Source of the DNA: Shewanella aquimarina
GTDB lineage: Bacteria > Pseudomonadota > Gammaproteobacteria > Enterobacterales > Shewanellaceae
DNA: 64,000 nucleotides
NCBI RefSeq assembly: GCF_023349185.1
Contig: NZ_JAKIKY010000001.1
Span: 434,001-498,000 of the forward strand
Direction of reading: 5' to 3'
Made by a program: the position numbers and the translations under genes. How positions within the stretch are numbered: position 1 is the stretch's first letter; each line of letters begins with the position of its first letter. Shown one piece after another: positions 54,474 to 63,793 of this stretch. A model generated the notes under the pieces. The model saw only the letters and a program-made list of their open reading frames with translations. It searched no databases and was not told the origin of the DNA.

Positions 54474-56303
54474 TTAGAAAACAACAGTCTGCTCAGCAGT
54501 ACAGGTAGAAGTACCTTCGTCACAGGCTTTGTAAACGTAAGTTCCGCCGCCCTTAGTGTTGATGGTGTCAGTGTAGGTGCTGCTTGCCGAAGTGGTCGCA
54601 ATCTTGCCACCGTCACGGTAAACATCTACGTTTGCACCCGCTGCGCCAGAGAAGGTCAGATCAACTTTCTTGACGCCCTTACTCTTATAACCATTCGCTG
54701 AGATAGAGAAATCACCGCCACCGTTGTTTCCGCCACCATTGTCGCCACCGGCACAGCCGTTAGCCGTCAGGTAAGCATCGGCAGCCGCAGCCTGAACGAT
54801 ACCGTAACCAAAGTACTCATCTTTACCCGGCGCACCGCTATCCATGGCTGTCGCCTTCAGCGCCGCACGGATCTCGCTACCGGTACACTGGTTATGGTTA
54901 GACCAAACCAGGGCCGCAATACCAGACACGGCTGGCGTTGCCATAGAAGTACCGCTCATGAAGCCGTAATCAGAGGTGCCGATATCCACAGTTGCAGTGC
55001 TCGCCGCCAATAGCGCAGCACGATCTTCCTGTGCAGCACCCACTGCTGGGATAGAAGTGGTGTTGGTATCGCCTAGTGTGCCATACAGCATGCCAGGCTC
55101 GTTGTTGATGATGATCGCACCGATACCACCAGAGTTTTCACAGTTAGCCACCTTGTCGTGGAAAGAGATCGCACCGCGATCGATCACACAGATGTTACCG
55201 TTCGCGCCCGCATCGGTCGCCTCGGCAGTGCCCATGAAATAGGTGTTGCCAGAAACCACACCTGCGTTTTCCATTGCGCTGCTGGCAAATGAAGCGCCAT
55301 CGGCAGTCAGGTTAGAGGCTGTCGCCATGCCTGCTGGGTAAGTAGACAGTGTATCTACACCACCTGCAGTCACTTCCACACAGATAGTTTCATCTGAAGT
55401 CGCCTTAGGACCACGACCCGAAGTACAAGATGGGAACTGAGAGAAATCGGCAATGTTGTTGTTCGCATCGTTCGCGCCCACCATCATGACAGATGGGTAA
55501 CCAGCTGGGTATGAACGTACGCTGTTACCATCGTTACCCGCCGCAGCAACCACTAGGCCGCCCGCATCGACGAAGGCTTGGAAGGCATTAGATTCGGTAG
55601 AGTTTGATCCGCCGCCACCTAGGCTCATGCTGATGATGTTGGCACCGGCTGCGCTACACAGGTTTGTGGCGTGTGCCAGATCAGATGAGTAACCCCAACC
55701 TTCGGCGTTAAATACCTTGATGATGTGCATGTCGACGCCAGGCGCCATACCAATTACACCAACATTGTTGTCAGCGGCACCGATAGTACCGGCAACGTGA
55801 GTACCGTGTGGACCGCCGTTGACGTTCCAGTTACCCGTACCCGAATCGTTGTCACCTGTGATGTTGTTCCAAACGAAATCTGGGTTAGACGCGTCCAGAC
55901 CAGAGTCGATGACACACACCTTCATGCCAGCAGCAGCATTGAAGGTCACCTGATCGGCCTGTGACTGATACACGGCGTAAGGTGTAACCTGCTGCGTCAT
56001 TGGGTTGCCCGCGTCATCGCTGAAGCTCATCAGATGACGACGCTGATCCGCCTCGACTAATTTTACATGTGGGTTATTTAACAGTCCCTTGACCTGGGCC
56101 AAATCTTTGCCCGTAAAGGTTGCAGCGATAAAGCCGTCACCATCAACGTGGATCTGTGCGCCTAGCTGCTTTGCCAGTGCCTTAACGACACCCTTACTGC
56201 CATTGTCTACCTGGATGATGTAACGATCATCATCGGCAAATGCCTGAGTTGATAGGCCAACACTTAATGCCATTACTGCACTTGCCAACTTAGTTAACTT
56301 CAT
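54474..56303 (-). CDS. secreted subtilisin-like (S8) serine protease
   Basis: 609 aa. Signal peptide (ending AFA), I9-type propeptide (about 27-90), then the catalytic domain with D133 (VCVIDSGLD), H166 (GPHGTHVAG) and S453 (MSGTSMATPAVSG). A PA domain is inserted between the His and Ser regions (GNICVIDRGAISFHDKV). After a Gly/Asn linker a C-terminal Ig/fibronectin-like domain (about 525-609) ends in TVVF. An extracellular protease is expected. Confidence 0.95.
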   Translation of the reverse strand: MKLTKLASAVMALSVGLSTQAFADDDRYIIQVDNGSKGVVKALAKQLGAQIHVDGDGFIAATFTGKDLAQVKGLLNNPHVKLVEADQRRHLMSFSDDAGNPMTQQVTPYAVYQSQADQVTFNAAAGMKVCVIDSGLDASNPDFVWNNITGDNDSGTGNWNVNGGPHGTHVAGTIGAADNNVGVIGMAPGVDMHIIKVFNAEGWGYSSDLAHATNLCSAAGANIISMSLGGGGSNSTESNAFQAFVDAGGLVVAAAGNDGNSVRSYPAGYPSVMMVGANDANNNIADFSQFPSCTSGRGPKATSDETICVEVTAGGVDTLSTYPAGMATASNLTADGASFASSAMENAGVVSGNTYFMGTAEATDAGANGNICVIDRGAISFHDKVANCENSGGIGAIIINNEPGMLYGTLGDTNTTSIPAVGAAQEDRAALLAASTATVDIGTSDYGFMSGTSMATPAVSGIAALVWSNHNQCTGSEIRAALKATAMDSGAPGKDEYFGYGIVQAAAADAYLTANGCAGGDNGGGNNGGGDFSISANGYKSKGVKKVDLTFSGAAGANVDVYRDGGKIATTSASSTYTDTINTKGGGTYVYKACDEGTSTCTAEQTVVF

Positions 56304-56659
56304 AGAGGTCTCTCCATTATATTTATTTTGTTAAGAGTCTTTTTATTAGAACTTCCCTGAATAGCAAATGCCGCGGTATTTCTCTCTTCAATTGCGACCT
56401 GATTTGGCATTTACTACCACACAACAAGGCACAAGCTATCACACCAACTCAAGGGCAACAAGACGTTAACAAAAAATAAACATATGTTGCACATGCGTAC
56501 AATTTGTTTGGCAGTAGCATTCGCTGGCCAGCTCATTGCCTCACCAGACAAGCGGCTAGGCCATGTATAAAGCCGGCGACACGGCGGGTAAAAGCGCTGT
56601 TGCAAAGCGCCAAGGCTGGTATACTAGGGGCTCATTTGCCACCATTGACGACATTGACG
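56304..56659. other. 356-bp divergent intergenic region
   Basis: Promoter region of the S8 protease on the left and of the Zn-ribbon gene on the right. A small GCGCT/AGCGC hairpin is at 56594-56610. The extended -10 at 56617 is the clearest promoter element. No gene is seen. Confidence 0.5.
56617..56625 (+). promoter_or_regulatory. extended -10 promoter element
   Basis: TGGTATACT: TGn followed by TATACT (5/6 to TATAAT), about 35 bp before the ATG at 56660. The -35 region is weak, as is common for extended -10 promoters. Confidence 0.5.
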
Positions 56660-56908
56660 ATGACAAATAATGCCAAGGCCTCAAGCCAATCGATAGACTT
56701 CTCGGCCATCAACAAGAGCACGGCCAGCTCCTTTAACGAGCAGAAGAACCTGATCAAGCGGCTGTTTAAGGGCAACCGGGTCGATTGCCAGACCTGTAAA
56801 CAACCACTGCAGTTAATCGTACCCACGGAGAAGGCACAAACCGGCCACTACGGCGTGTTTTGTAAGAAGGGCTGCACGGATATCGAGCTAGAAATCGATC
56901 TGCTTTAA
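56660..56908 (+). CDS. small conserved zinc-binding protein
   Basis: 82 aa. A Ser/Asn/Lys-rich helical half precedes a Zn-ribbon: CQTCKQPLQLIVP near residue 44 and FCKKGCTDIELEIDLL at the end. No signal peptide. Function unknown. The ATG at 56660 fits the domain; upstream in-frame ATG codons extend into the promoter and are unlikely. Confidence 0.7.
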   Translation: MTNNAKASSQSIDFSAINKSTASSFNEQKNLIKRLFKGNRVDCQTCKQPLQLIVPTEKAQTGHYGVFCKKGCTDIELEIDLL

Positions 56909-56989
56909 CTTTTGACACCCTAGATCAAGCAACCTATTAAACACCGGCAATGTCGATACAACCGCCATTCCCGGTTACGAGTCTCCCCT

Positions 56990-57697
56990 TTGAAACTCAG
57001 TCAACGCCTCTCTCACCTGCAGGCCATGGTCGATGGCCCTTACCAGCATATCTGGGATTGCTGCTGCGATCACGGCCTGCTCGGCGCCGCCCTGCTTAAC
57101 AAACAGGTGGCCAGTACCATGCATTTTGTCGACATCGTGCCTGGCATAATGCAGACCCTACAGGGCAAACTCGAGCGCTTCTTCCCACTAAATCAAGATG
57201 CCACCAGCCCTCAATGGCGGGTGCACTGTATGGATGTGGCTAAGCTACCGCTGGCGAACTATCCGAGCGAGACGCCGCAGCTGGTGATCATCGCTGGGGT
57301 CGGCGGCGAGCTGACCGGCGAGCTGGTGAGCGCGATTCAAGCCAGCGCCGATGCCCTGGGGCAAAGCATAGAGTTTCTGCTCTGCCCCGTGCATCACACC
57401 TATCAGCTTAGAGAGAGACTCGATACCTTGGGGCTCAGATACTTCGACGAGCGGCTCATCAGTGATAACCAGCGCTGCTACGAGCTTTTGCATGTGGCGC
57501 GCCACGGCAAGCAGCCCATCACGGCGATTGGCGACAGGCTCTGGTCACAGGCGCCATCAGAGTTACAACTTGCCTACCTAAGGCGCCTTTTGAAACACTA
57601 TCATCAGGTGGTCAGAGGCAGCCAGCTGGATCAGAAACCGCAGCTCGATCGCGCCATCTCAGATTATCAGGCGCAGCTGGACTTGCTTAGCACCTAG
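56990..57697 (+). CDS. tRNA (adenine-N1)-methyltransferase, TrmK family
   Basis: 235 aa. SAM-binding motif I is IWDCCCDHGLLGAALL near residue 22, then MHFVDIVPGIM, VIIAGVGGELT (motif IV-like) and LLCPVHHTYQLRERL. This matches the TrmK/COG2384 family, which methylates A22 of tRNA in Gram-positives. The target in gammaproteobacteria is less certain. The start appears to be TTG at 56990; no in-frame ATG is close. Confidence 0.8.
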   Translation: MKLSQRLSHLQAMVDGPYQHIWDCCCDHGLLGAALLNKQVASTMHFVDIVPGIMQTLQGKLERFFPLNQDATSPQWRVHCMDVAKLPLANYPSETPQLVIIAGVGGELTGELVSAIQASADALGQSIEFLLCPVHHTYQLRERLDTLGLRYFDERLISDNQRCYELLHVARHGKQPITAIGDRLWSQAPSELQLAYLRRLLKHYHQVVRGSQLDQKPQLDRAISDYQAQLDLLST

Positions 57698-57741
57698 CCA
57701 TTTATCTATGGTATCTTTTTCATCTTCAAGTGAGTCAATTT

Positions 57742-58278
57742 ATGCGTCTGCTGAAATCAACACTACATCCCGACCTTAACGCCGCCACGCCAGAGGAGAT
57801 AACCGGACTGGGCTTCACACGCCGTGCGGCGCGGGCCATAGTGCTCAGGGGCTGCCAAATATTAATGCTCTACACCGAGCGCTATCACGACTACAGCATT
57901 CCCGGCGGCGGTGTGGATGAGGGCGAAGATATTCGCCAGGCGCTACAGAGAGAGCTGGAAGAGGAAACCGGCGCCCATACCATACAGATATTGAGTGAAT
58001 TCGGCCGCTACCAGGAGTTTCGCCCCTGGCACAAGCCAGGATTCGATTTTGTGCAGATGGAGTCTTACTGCTTTGTCTGCGCCATTGGCGAAGAGCTTGG
58101 CGATACTAGGCTCGAGCACCATGAACTGCAAAACGGCATGCGCCCGGTATGGATAGATATTCATGAGGCGATCGCCCACAACGAACACACCATGGCCCAC
58201 AGCGACAAGAAGGGCCTTTCTGTCGAGCGCGAGACCTATCTGCTAAGACTGATCCGCGATGAGCTGCTCACTAGATGA
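57742..58278 (+). CDS. NUDIX hydrolase
   Basis: 178 aa. A Nudix box at about residues 56-78 fits Gx5Ex7REUxEExGU fully (GGVDEGE, then RELEEETGA). An N-terminal extension of 30 residues precedes the beta-grasp start (ARAIVLRG). It should hydrolyse a nucleoside-diphosphate-linked compound; the substrate is unknown. A GTG at 57730 is an alternative start. It lies 44 bp after the trmK-like gene, probably cotranscribed. Confidence 0.9.
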   Translation: MRLLKSTLHPDLNAATPEEITGLGFTRRAARAIVLRGCQILMLYTERYHDYSIPGGGVDEGEDIRQALQRELEEETGAHTIQILSEFGRYQEFRPWHKPGFDFVQMESYCFVCAIGEELGDTRLEHHELQNGMRPVWIDIHEAIAHNEHTMAHSDKKGLSVERETYLLRLIRDELLTR

Positions 58279-58327
58279 ACTGCTCACGAATTAGAGTCAT
58301 CTCAAGATAAACGCCCCGTAAACTCAC

Positions 58328-58356
58328 AAAAAAAGAGCGCCTAGGCGCTCTTTTTT
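58328..58356. terminator. bidirectional terminator between NUDIX and psuG genes
   Basis: GAGCGCCTAGGCGCTC with seven A and six T. Same CCTAGG centre as the CGCAGCC family. Confidence 0.92.
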
Positions 58357-58375
58357 ATCATCATCAGATCAATCC

Positions 58376-59290
58376 TTAACGGCTGTATTCACTGGCGATT
58401 TGCGCCGCCAGCTTAGCATTGTTAAACACCAGCTGGATGTTGGCGGCCAGGCTACTGCCCTCTGTCTTCTCGGCGACCTTAGCCAGCAAGAAAGGCGTAG
58501 AGGCCTTGCCCGAGATCCCCTTGGCATCCATCTCGGCCACGGCATCTTTAATCACCTGATCAATCATCGCCTTATCCAGGGCATACTCGGCCGGGATAGG
58601 GTTAGCAACCACCACGCCGCCCTTGAGACCCATCTGCCACTTGGCCGTCATGGCATCGGCCACCTGCTTAGGGGTGTCCAGACGATAGTCGACGCCGAAG
58701 TCGCTCTCACGGGTGTAGAAGGCAGGCAGCGTCTCGGTTTCATAACCGACCACCGGCACCCCTTGGGTCTCCAGATACTCTAGGGTCAGGCCGATATCCA
58801 GAATCGACTTGGCACCGGCGCATACCACGGCCACATCTGTGTTGGCCAGCTCCTGCAGATCCGCCGAGATGTCGAAGGTCTGCTGGGCGCCGCGATGCAC
58901 GCCGCCGATACCGCCGGTCGCAAACACCTTGATGCCCGCCATCGCCGCCAGGATCATGGTCGAGGCCACTGTGGTGGCACCATCGGCCTGCTTGGCCACG
59001 ATGAAGGGGATGTCGCGGCGGCTGGTCTTGATCACAGCCTGACCCGCCTTACCCAGATACTCGATCTCCTCATGAGTCATGCCCACCTTGAGGCGTCCCT
59101 TGAGAATCGCGATAGTGGCTGGCACGGCGCCGTTATCGCGGATGATCTGCTCTACCTTCAGGGCAGTCTCGACATTTTGCGGATAAGGCATACCGTGAGA
59201 GATGATGGTCGATTCCAGTGCCACCACGGGACGGCCGGCATCCAATGCCGCTTTCACTTCTGGGTTGATATCTAGGTACTGCGCTAACAT
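58376..59290 (-). CDS. psuG: pseudouridine-5'-phosphate glycosidase
   Basis: 304 aa. [20 protein letters not shown] at residue 25 onward, with the catalytic Glu and Lys regions, is the PsuG/indigoidine-synthase-A signature. [37 protein letters not shown] and [26 protein letters not shown] follow. It splits pseudouridine 5'-phosphate to uracil and ribose 5-phosphate. Its start overlaps the upstream kinase gene by 7 bp. Confidence 0.95.
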   Translation of the reverse strand: MLAQYLDINPEVKAALDAGRPVVALESTIISHGMPYPQNVETALKVEQIIRDNGAVPATIAILKGRLKVGMTHEEIEYLGKAGQAVIKTSRRDIPFIVAKQADGATTVASTMILAAMAGIKVFATGGIGGVHRGAQQTFDISADLQELANTDVAVVCAGAKSILDIGLTLEYLETQGVPVVGYETETLPAFYTRESDFGVDYRLDTPKQVADAMTAKWQMGLKGGVVVANPIPAEYALDKAMIDQVIKDAVAEMDAKGISGKASTPFLLAKVAEKTEGSSLAANIQLVFNNAKLAAQIASEYSR

Positions 59291-60375
59291 AGAGACTCCT
59301 TGATAACTCGGTTAACTGATATTTCAGACATATTTGGATTGATGGTTGCCAGATCCGACAGGGCAACCACCGCCGCCGCCATGGCAAACTCGGTCGACTG
59401 ACGGGACGACCAACCTTGAATAAAGCCGTGGGCCAGGCCCGCGAGGAAGGCATCACCGGCGCCGTTGGCATTGACCATCTCGACCGGAATGGCCGGAACA
59501 AGGGCCTGCTCCTCACCATCACTGTAAAACACCCCATCGGTTCCCAGGCTCAGGAATATTCGCTGCACGCCCTGCTCATGGAACCAGCTGGCCAGCATAG
59601 GCAACTCGCCATAGTTGGCGATGGCTATGCCGGAGAGCTGCTCGGCCTCTTTGAGGTTAGGCTTGAGGGTATGTACCGCGCTCAGGTAGGGCTTAATCTT
59701 CTCCGCCTTGGCGCAGGAAACGGTATCGACAAACAGCGGGATATCGGCAAAGTTGCTCAGCAAGTAGGCTAAGGCTGCATCAGACAAGTTGGCATCGACT
59801 ATGATGAGGCTGGCGCGTTTGAACATCTCCTGCTGACTCTTGAGCTGCTCGACCCCGAGACGCTCCAGAATCGCCATGTCGTTGATCGCCACATGCATGT
59901 CGCTGTCACCATCGAGCACCGAGAGGTAGGTGGAGGTCACGCCATCGCTCAGCTGCAAGCTGGGTTTCATGTCGATACCGGCGCGCTGACAATGCTCGAC
60001 GATCTGCTGGCCATAGGCATCTTTGCCCACTGCGGTCATCAGGCGGGTATCTGAGCCTAGGCGCGCCAGGTTCTCGGCAATGTTACGCCCCACACCACCG
60101 GGGGAGCAGCTGACACTGCCGGGGTTAGAATCCCCCACCCGCAGGTTGGCAGCCGGGCGACCGAGAATATCCATGTTGGCCCCGCCGACCACCATGGCAA
60201 ACTTGGCTTCGGCTAGAATATAGCCCTTGCCACGGATAATGCCTTTGTTGGTCAGGTTCATGATATGACCAGCCACCGCAGAGCGGCTGATCCCAAGACG
60301 ATCCGCCAGCTCCTGCTGGGGGATCAGAGGGTCTTGCTTGAGTAGTGCTAGGATTTCTAATTCACGTTCCGTCAT
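59284..60375 (-). CDS. psuK: pseudouridine kinase, PfkB family, with N-terminal winged HTH
   Basis: 363 aa. An N-terminal HTH (about 1-50: [31 protein letters not shown]) is fused to a ribokinase-type domain with [30 protein letters not shown] and the catalytic anion hole [16 protein letters not shown]. The kinase would supply PsuG with substrate. The HTH suggests the enzyme also regulates, perhaps itself. The ATG at 60375 begins the HTH domain; earlier starts at 60396 and 60420 are possible. Confidence 0.9.
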   Translation of the reverse strand: MTERELEILALLKQDPLIPQQELADRLGISRSAVAGHIMNLTNKGIIRGKGYILAEAKFAMVVGGANMDILGRPAANLRVGDSNPGSVSCSPGGVGRNIAENLARLGSDTRLMTAVGKDAYGQQIVEHCQRAGIDMKPSLQLSDGVTSTYLSVLDGDSDMHVAINDMAILERLGVEQLKSQQEMFKRASLIIVDANLSDAALAYLLSNFADIPLFVDTVSCAKAEKIKPYLSAVHTLKPNLKEAEQLSGIAIANYGELPMLASWFHEQGVQRIFLSLGTDGVFYSDGEEQALVPAIPVEMVNANGAGDAFLAGLAHGFIQGWSSRQSTEFAMAAAVVALSDLATINPNMSEISVNRVIKESLC

Positions 60376-60420
60376 TACGGCAATCTCACTCAGCATTAAG
60401 GATACATCGCCGCAAAACAA

Positions 60421-60432
60421 ACAAATGTTTGT
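60421..60432. promoter_or_regulatory. small inverted repeat upstream of psuK
   Basis: ACAAA-TG-TTTGT, followed by further TTTG and CAAA words to about 60450. Possible operator for the HTH of PsuK. Low complexity makes this uncertain. Confidence 0.3.
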
Positions 60433-60590
60433 ATTGCAAACTTTTGTTTTACGTTAATCGATTTATGCGGCCAGTGCAAGACAAACAAATTCACAATCAA
60501 ATAGTTATGTGAGATGCGCCTCACTCGGCTCTGAGCGCAATCCCAGGCTGACAGGCGTTGTGGCGTCAGTATCCACTCACATTTTGGCAC

Positions 60591-60614
60591 AAAAAAAGCG
60601 CCAACCTGGCGCTT
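60591..60614 (-). terminator. terminator downstream of yaiI
   Basis: On the minus strand AAGCGCCA/TGGCGCTT with a 3-nt loop and a run of T. It lies about 90 bp after the yaiI stop. Confidence 0.75.
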
Positions 60615-60705
60615 AGGGATTCGCTGTTACGAGGCGCTAGCCACTAATTCTGAGCATTAATGCCTACACTCATATCGAGCACTAATGCAAAGCACTAACA
60701 TCGAC

Positions 60706-61158
60706 CTAGCGTTTGTGGTGTTTGGTGATCAGGCGATCCAGCTGGTTACCGAAGGCCTGTTTCTCACTCTGGCCTATGGCGGCCGGGCCGCCGGTCTGCA
60801 CGCCGCTGGCCCGCATGGTATCCATAAAATCGCGCATGTTGAGGATAGACTTAATGTTATGCTCAGTGTACAGCTCGCCACGGGGATTGAGCGCCAGCGC
60901 CCCCTTGTCGATCACCTCCGAGGCCAGGGGAATATCGGCGGTGATCACCAGATCGCCAGGCGCCGCGCGCCGCACTATCTCATTGTCGGCCACGTCAAAC
61001 CCGGACGACACCGTCACCAACTGGATAAAACGCGACGGCGGAATACGCATAGCATGGTTGGCCACTAAGGTCACTGCGATCTCGGCGCGCTCGGCGGCGC
61101 GAAACAGTATCTCCTTAATCACACCCGGACAGGCATCGGCATCGACCCAAATTTTCAT
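60706..61158 (-). CDS. yaiI: YaiI/YqxD family protein (DUF188)
   Basis: 150 aa. [24 protein letters not shown] at the start and [30 protein letters not shown] near residue 57 are the conserved PIN-like acidic motifs of this family. Biological role not established. AGGAAAGAG precedes the ATG. Confidence 0.92.
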   Translation of the reverse strand: MKIWVDADACPGVIKEILFRAAERAEIAVTLVANHAMRIPPSRFIQLVTVSSGFDVADNEIVRRAAPGDLVITADIPLASEVIDKGALALNPRGELYTEHNIKSILNMRDFMDTMRASGVQTGGPAAIGQSEKQAFGNQLDRLITKHHKR

Positions 61159-61339
61159 CTCTCTTTCCTGTTATATCGACATAGCGTTGAGCATGGAGCG
61201 CACTATAACATAGCAAGCGGCTATCGCCCTTCGCAGAATGCACAATCCAGCAATCACTAGGGCCTAGGCATTAACACTCTTTGCAGGGAATATGGTAATT
61301 TAGCCAAGATATTGATAATTAGGACATAGGGCACAGATT

Positions 61340-62038
61340 ATGACCACATCGGCCCCCAGGGAAGCCATATTTACCCCAGACTGCCTCGACTTTCTCGCCA
61401 AGCTGGCAAGCAATAACGAGCGCGACTGGTTCAAGAGCCACCAAAGCGAGTATGAGGCCAAGGTACGCACCCCGGCGCTCAACTTTATTAGTGTCATGGC
61501 GCCCCATATCGCCAAGCTCTCGCCGCGCCTCACCGCCGTGCCCAAGAAGGTCGGCGGCAGCCTGATGCGCCCCCAACGCGATGCCCGCTTTAGCAAGGAC
61601 AAGACCCCATATAAGATCAACGTCGGCATTCAGTTTCGCCATTTCCAGGGCAAAGATGTGCACGCTCCTGGACTGTATTTGCATATCGCCAACGATGGCT
61701 GCTTCCTCGGCGCCGGGATCTGGCACCCAGACAGCAAGGCGCTAAGCCAGATCCGCAGCTGCATCGACGATAACCCCAACGCCTACAAACAGGCGCTCAA
61801 GCAGCTGAGCGACGCTGGATTTAACATGGAGGGCGACAGCCTGCAGCGCCCGCCCAAGGGCTTTGACAAGCATCACCCCATGATTGATGAGCTCAAGCGC
61901 AAAGACTTTATCGCCATCAAACCACTCGACACCCGGCAGCTGTTTGCCGAGGATTTCGATACCTGGTGCGCCAAGCAGTTTAGCCAGGTCAACAAACTCA
62001 TGGGCTACCTCTGTTTCGCCCTGGACCTAGATTATTAA
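61340..62038 (+). CDS. DUF2461 domain protein (TIGR02453 family)
   Basis: 232 aa. CLDFLAKLASNNERDWFKSHQSEYEA, SLMRPQRDARFSKDKTPYKINVGIQFRH and GLYLHIANDGCFLGAGIWHPDSKAL are the family hallmarks. No catalytic role is established. It is followed 12 bp later by the SPFH lipoprotein gene, probably in the same transcript. Confidence 0.88.
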   Translation: MTTSAPREAIFTPDCLDFLAKLASNNERDWFKSHQSEYEAKVRTPALNFISVMAPHIAKLSPRLTAVPKKVGGSLMRPQRDARFSKDKTPYKINVGIQFRHFQGKDVHAPGLYLHIANDGCFLGAGIWHPDSKALSQIRSCIDDNPNAYKQALKQLSDAGFNMEGDSLQRPPKGFDKHHPMIDELKRKDFIAIKPLDTRQLFAEDFDTWCAKQFSQVNKLMGYLCFALDLDY

Positions 62039-62050
62039 AAAGGATTTTTG

Positions 62051-62920
62051 ATGTTTAATCGTAAAGCCAACAAGACTTTCGGCCCACGCCTAAGCGGACT
62101 CGGCCGTCTGAAATTTATCGCACCGCTCCTGGTCGTACTGCCGCTGGCCACTGGCCTAACGGGTTGCACCAACCCCAACACCCCGGCGGGTGAAGAGGGC
62201 TATGTGTTTGAGAAGCCTCGCATCTTCGGCGCCGGCGGCTATCGCGGCACCCTCATCGGCCCCAGCAACTATGGTGTCTCCCTGTGGCGCAACGAGGTGA
62301 TCAACATCGACATGCGCCCCAACACCTACACGGAAAACTTCAAGATCCTTGCCAAGGACGATCTCAACATCAGCTTTAATTTCCATGCGGTGATCGCCAT
62401 CAAGTCCGGCACGGTGCAGCAGGTAGTAGAACAATATGGCGCCGAAAACTGGTATGTGCGTTTCGTACGCGAGACCTTCCGCACCTATGTGCGTGACGAG
62501 GTGCAGCGTTATGACAGCGTGGCGCTGAAAGAAAACCGTTCGGAGATCGCCCAGGCGGTGTCGGTCAAGCTCAAAGACTACCTCAAGACCTCACCCTTTC
62601 AGCTTAACAACGTGATTGTGGGTAACATCAACTACCCCGACATAGTCGCCATCGCGGTCGAGAAGAAGCTGGCCGCCCAGCAGCTGTTGTCGGAGAAGGA
62701 GACTCAGAAGGAGATCGCCCAGAAGGACGCCGAGATCCGCATCGAAGAGGCCAAGGGTATCGCCCAGGCGCAGAAGATCATCAACGAGACCCTGACCCCC
62801 AACTATCTGCAGCACGAGGCGATTAACGCCCAGCTCAAGATGGCGGACTCGCCGAATCACACTACCGTCTACATTCCGGTGGGCACCAACGGCATCCCTC
62901 TGATCAAGGGCGCCAAATAG
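62051..62920 (+). CDS. SPFH/prohibitin-type lipoprotein
   Basis: 289 aa. The lipobox ATGLTGC places the acylated Cys at residue 39, with Thr at +2. A prohibitin/band-7 domain follows (NEVINIDMRPNTYTENFKILAKDDL, VRFVRETFRTYVRDEV). A charged coiled coil (EKKLAAQQLLSEKETQKEIAQ, about 200-240) precedes the tail. Most SPFH proteins are anchored by a TM; a lipoprotein form would place it on the periplasmic face. AAAGGA precedes the ATG. A TTG at 62048 is in frame. Confidence 0.88.
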   Translation: MFNRKANKTFGPRLSGLGRLKFIAPLLVVLPLATGLTGCTNPNTPAGEEGYVFEKPRIFGAGGYRGTLIGPSNYGVSLWRNEVINIDMRPNTYTENFKILAKDDLNISFNFHAVIAIKSGTVQQVVEQYGAENWYVRFVRETFRTYVRDEVQRYDSVALKENRSEIAQAVSVKLKDYLKTSPFQLNNVIVGNINYPDIVAIAVEKKLAAQQLLSEKETQKEIAQKDAEIRIEEAKGIAQAQKIINETLTPNYLQHEAINAQLKMADSPNHTTVYIPVGTNGIPLIKGAK

Positions 62921-62934
62921 CAGTAACGGAACCC

Positions 62935-62964
62935 AAAAAGCCTGTCGTCATTTAGGCGACAGGC
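62935..62964 (-). terminator. terminator downstream of the TetR gene
   Basis: GCCTGTCG/CGACAGGC, perfect 8-bp stem, with five T on the minus-strand side. It may also act weakly for the SPFH gene. Confidence 0.75.
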
Positions 62965-63042
62965 ACTAGAAGCGTTAGAGATAAAGAATTATTGAACCTA
63001 GATTCGCGTGCCTTAAACAAACTAGTTAGCGAGCAACTTAAG

Positions 63043-63633
63043 CTAACCACTCACAGCTAGCGATTTAAGATAACCCATAAGCACCTCACGGGCCTGAGCG
63101 ATACGCGCCTGCTGCCTCGCCTTGCCCAGCACACGTATTCCCTGCATCTGCATCACCAGAAAGCTTGCCAGCTGCGCACATTGGACACCTGCCGACAACT
63201 CACCGCGTTGCTGCGCCCCTTCCAGCAACCGCTCGAAGGTCTGATGCAGCTCGTCAAACAGGCGAGTACAGATCCCCTGCACCACCTCATCGCTTAGGTA
63301 TTTTTCCAGCACGGCATTTTGCAAGAAACAGCCGAAGGGCTGGTTAGACTGCCTGACGATAAACTCCTCCAGATAAGTCACCAACTCATCTAAGCCCGCC
63401 GTCTCGACAAACAGGGGCGTGAGATTGGGCATGGCATGGTTATCGAAGTAGTAGGCCAGCGCCTCACGATACAGGCTCAGCTTGTCACCGAAGCTGTTAT
63501 ACAGACTAAAGCGGTTAATCTTAAGGTGATCCACCAGATCCGCTACCGAAGTATCGGCATAGCCTTTCTGCCAGAAGAGCTCCATCGCCTCTACCAGCTT
63601 CTCCTGCCTATCAAAATTACAACTTCTCGCCAT
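63043..63633 (-). CDS. TetR/AcrR family transcriptional regulator
   Basis: 196 aa. The N-terminal TetR HTH runs from about residue 9 to 55 (EAMELFWQKGYADTSVADLV, LKINRFSLYNSFGDKLSLY). The C-terminal effector domain contains QPFGCFLQNAVLE, as in YcdC/NemR-like regulators of reactive electrophile response. It is divergent from a glutathione S-transferase gene with repeated GTTC motifs between, so that gene is the probable target. Confidence 0.93.
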   Translation of the reverse strand: MARSCNFDRQEKLVEAMELFWQKGYADTSVADLVDHLKINRFSLYNSFGDKLSLYREALAYYFDNHAMPNLTPLFVETAGLDELVTYLEEFIVRQSNQPFGCFLQNAVLEKYLSDEVVQGICTRLFDELHQTFERLLEGAQQRGELSAGVQCAQLASFLVMQMQGIRVLGKARQQARIAQAREVLMGYLKSLAVSG

Positions 63634-63685
63634 AGATGATTTTGCTCAATATTAGTCAAAAGTGTTCGCAACAAGTTTCTTGACC

Positions 63686-63732
63686 GAACGTTCAGTTATG
63701 ATTTAGATTCTATTCTAAACGAGCGTTCAGTT
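63686..63732. promoter_or_regulatory. TetR operator-like repeats in the divergent promoter
   Basis: CGAACGTTCAG (palindromic core GAACGTTC, 63686-63693) and GAGCGTTCAG (63721) share CGTTCAGTTA with a 35-bp offset. Between them TTTAGA-N6-TCTAAA (63702-63719) forms another inverted repeat. The layout suits a TetR repressor acting on both genes. Confidence 0.55.
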
Positions 63733-63793
63733 AAAGCAAAAACCTTCAACTGAGGCCACCACAACAACTTCCACAAGAGTCAGAGAGGGATAG

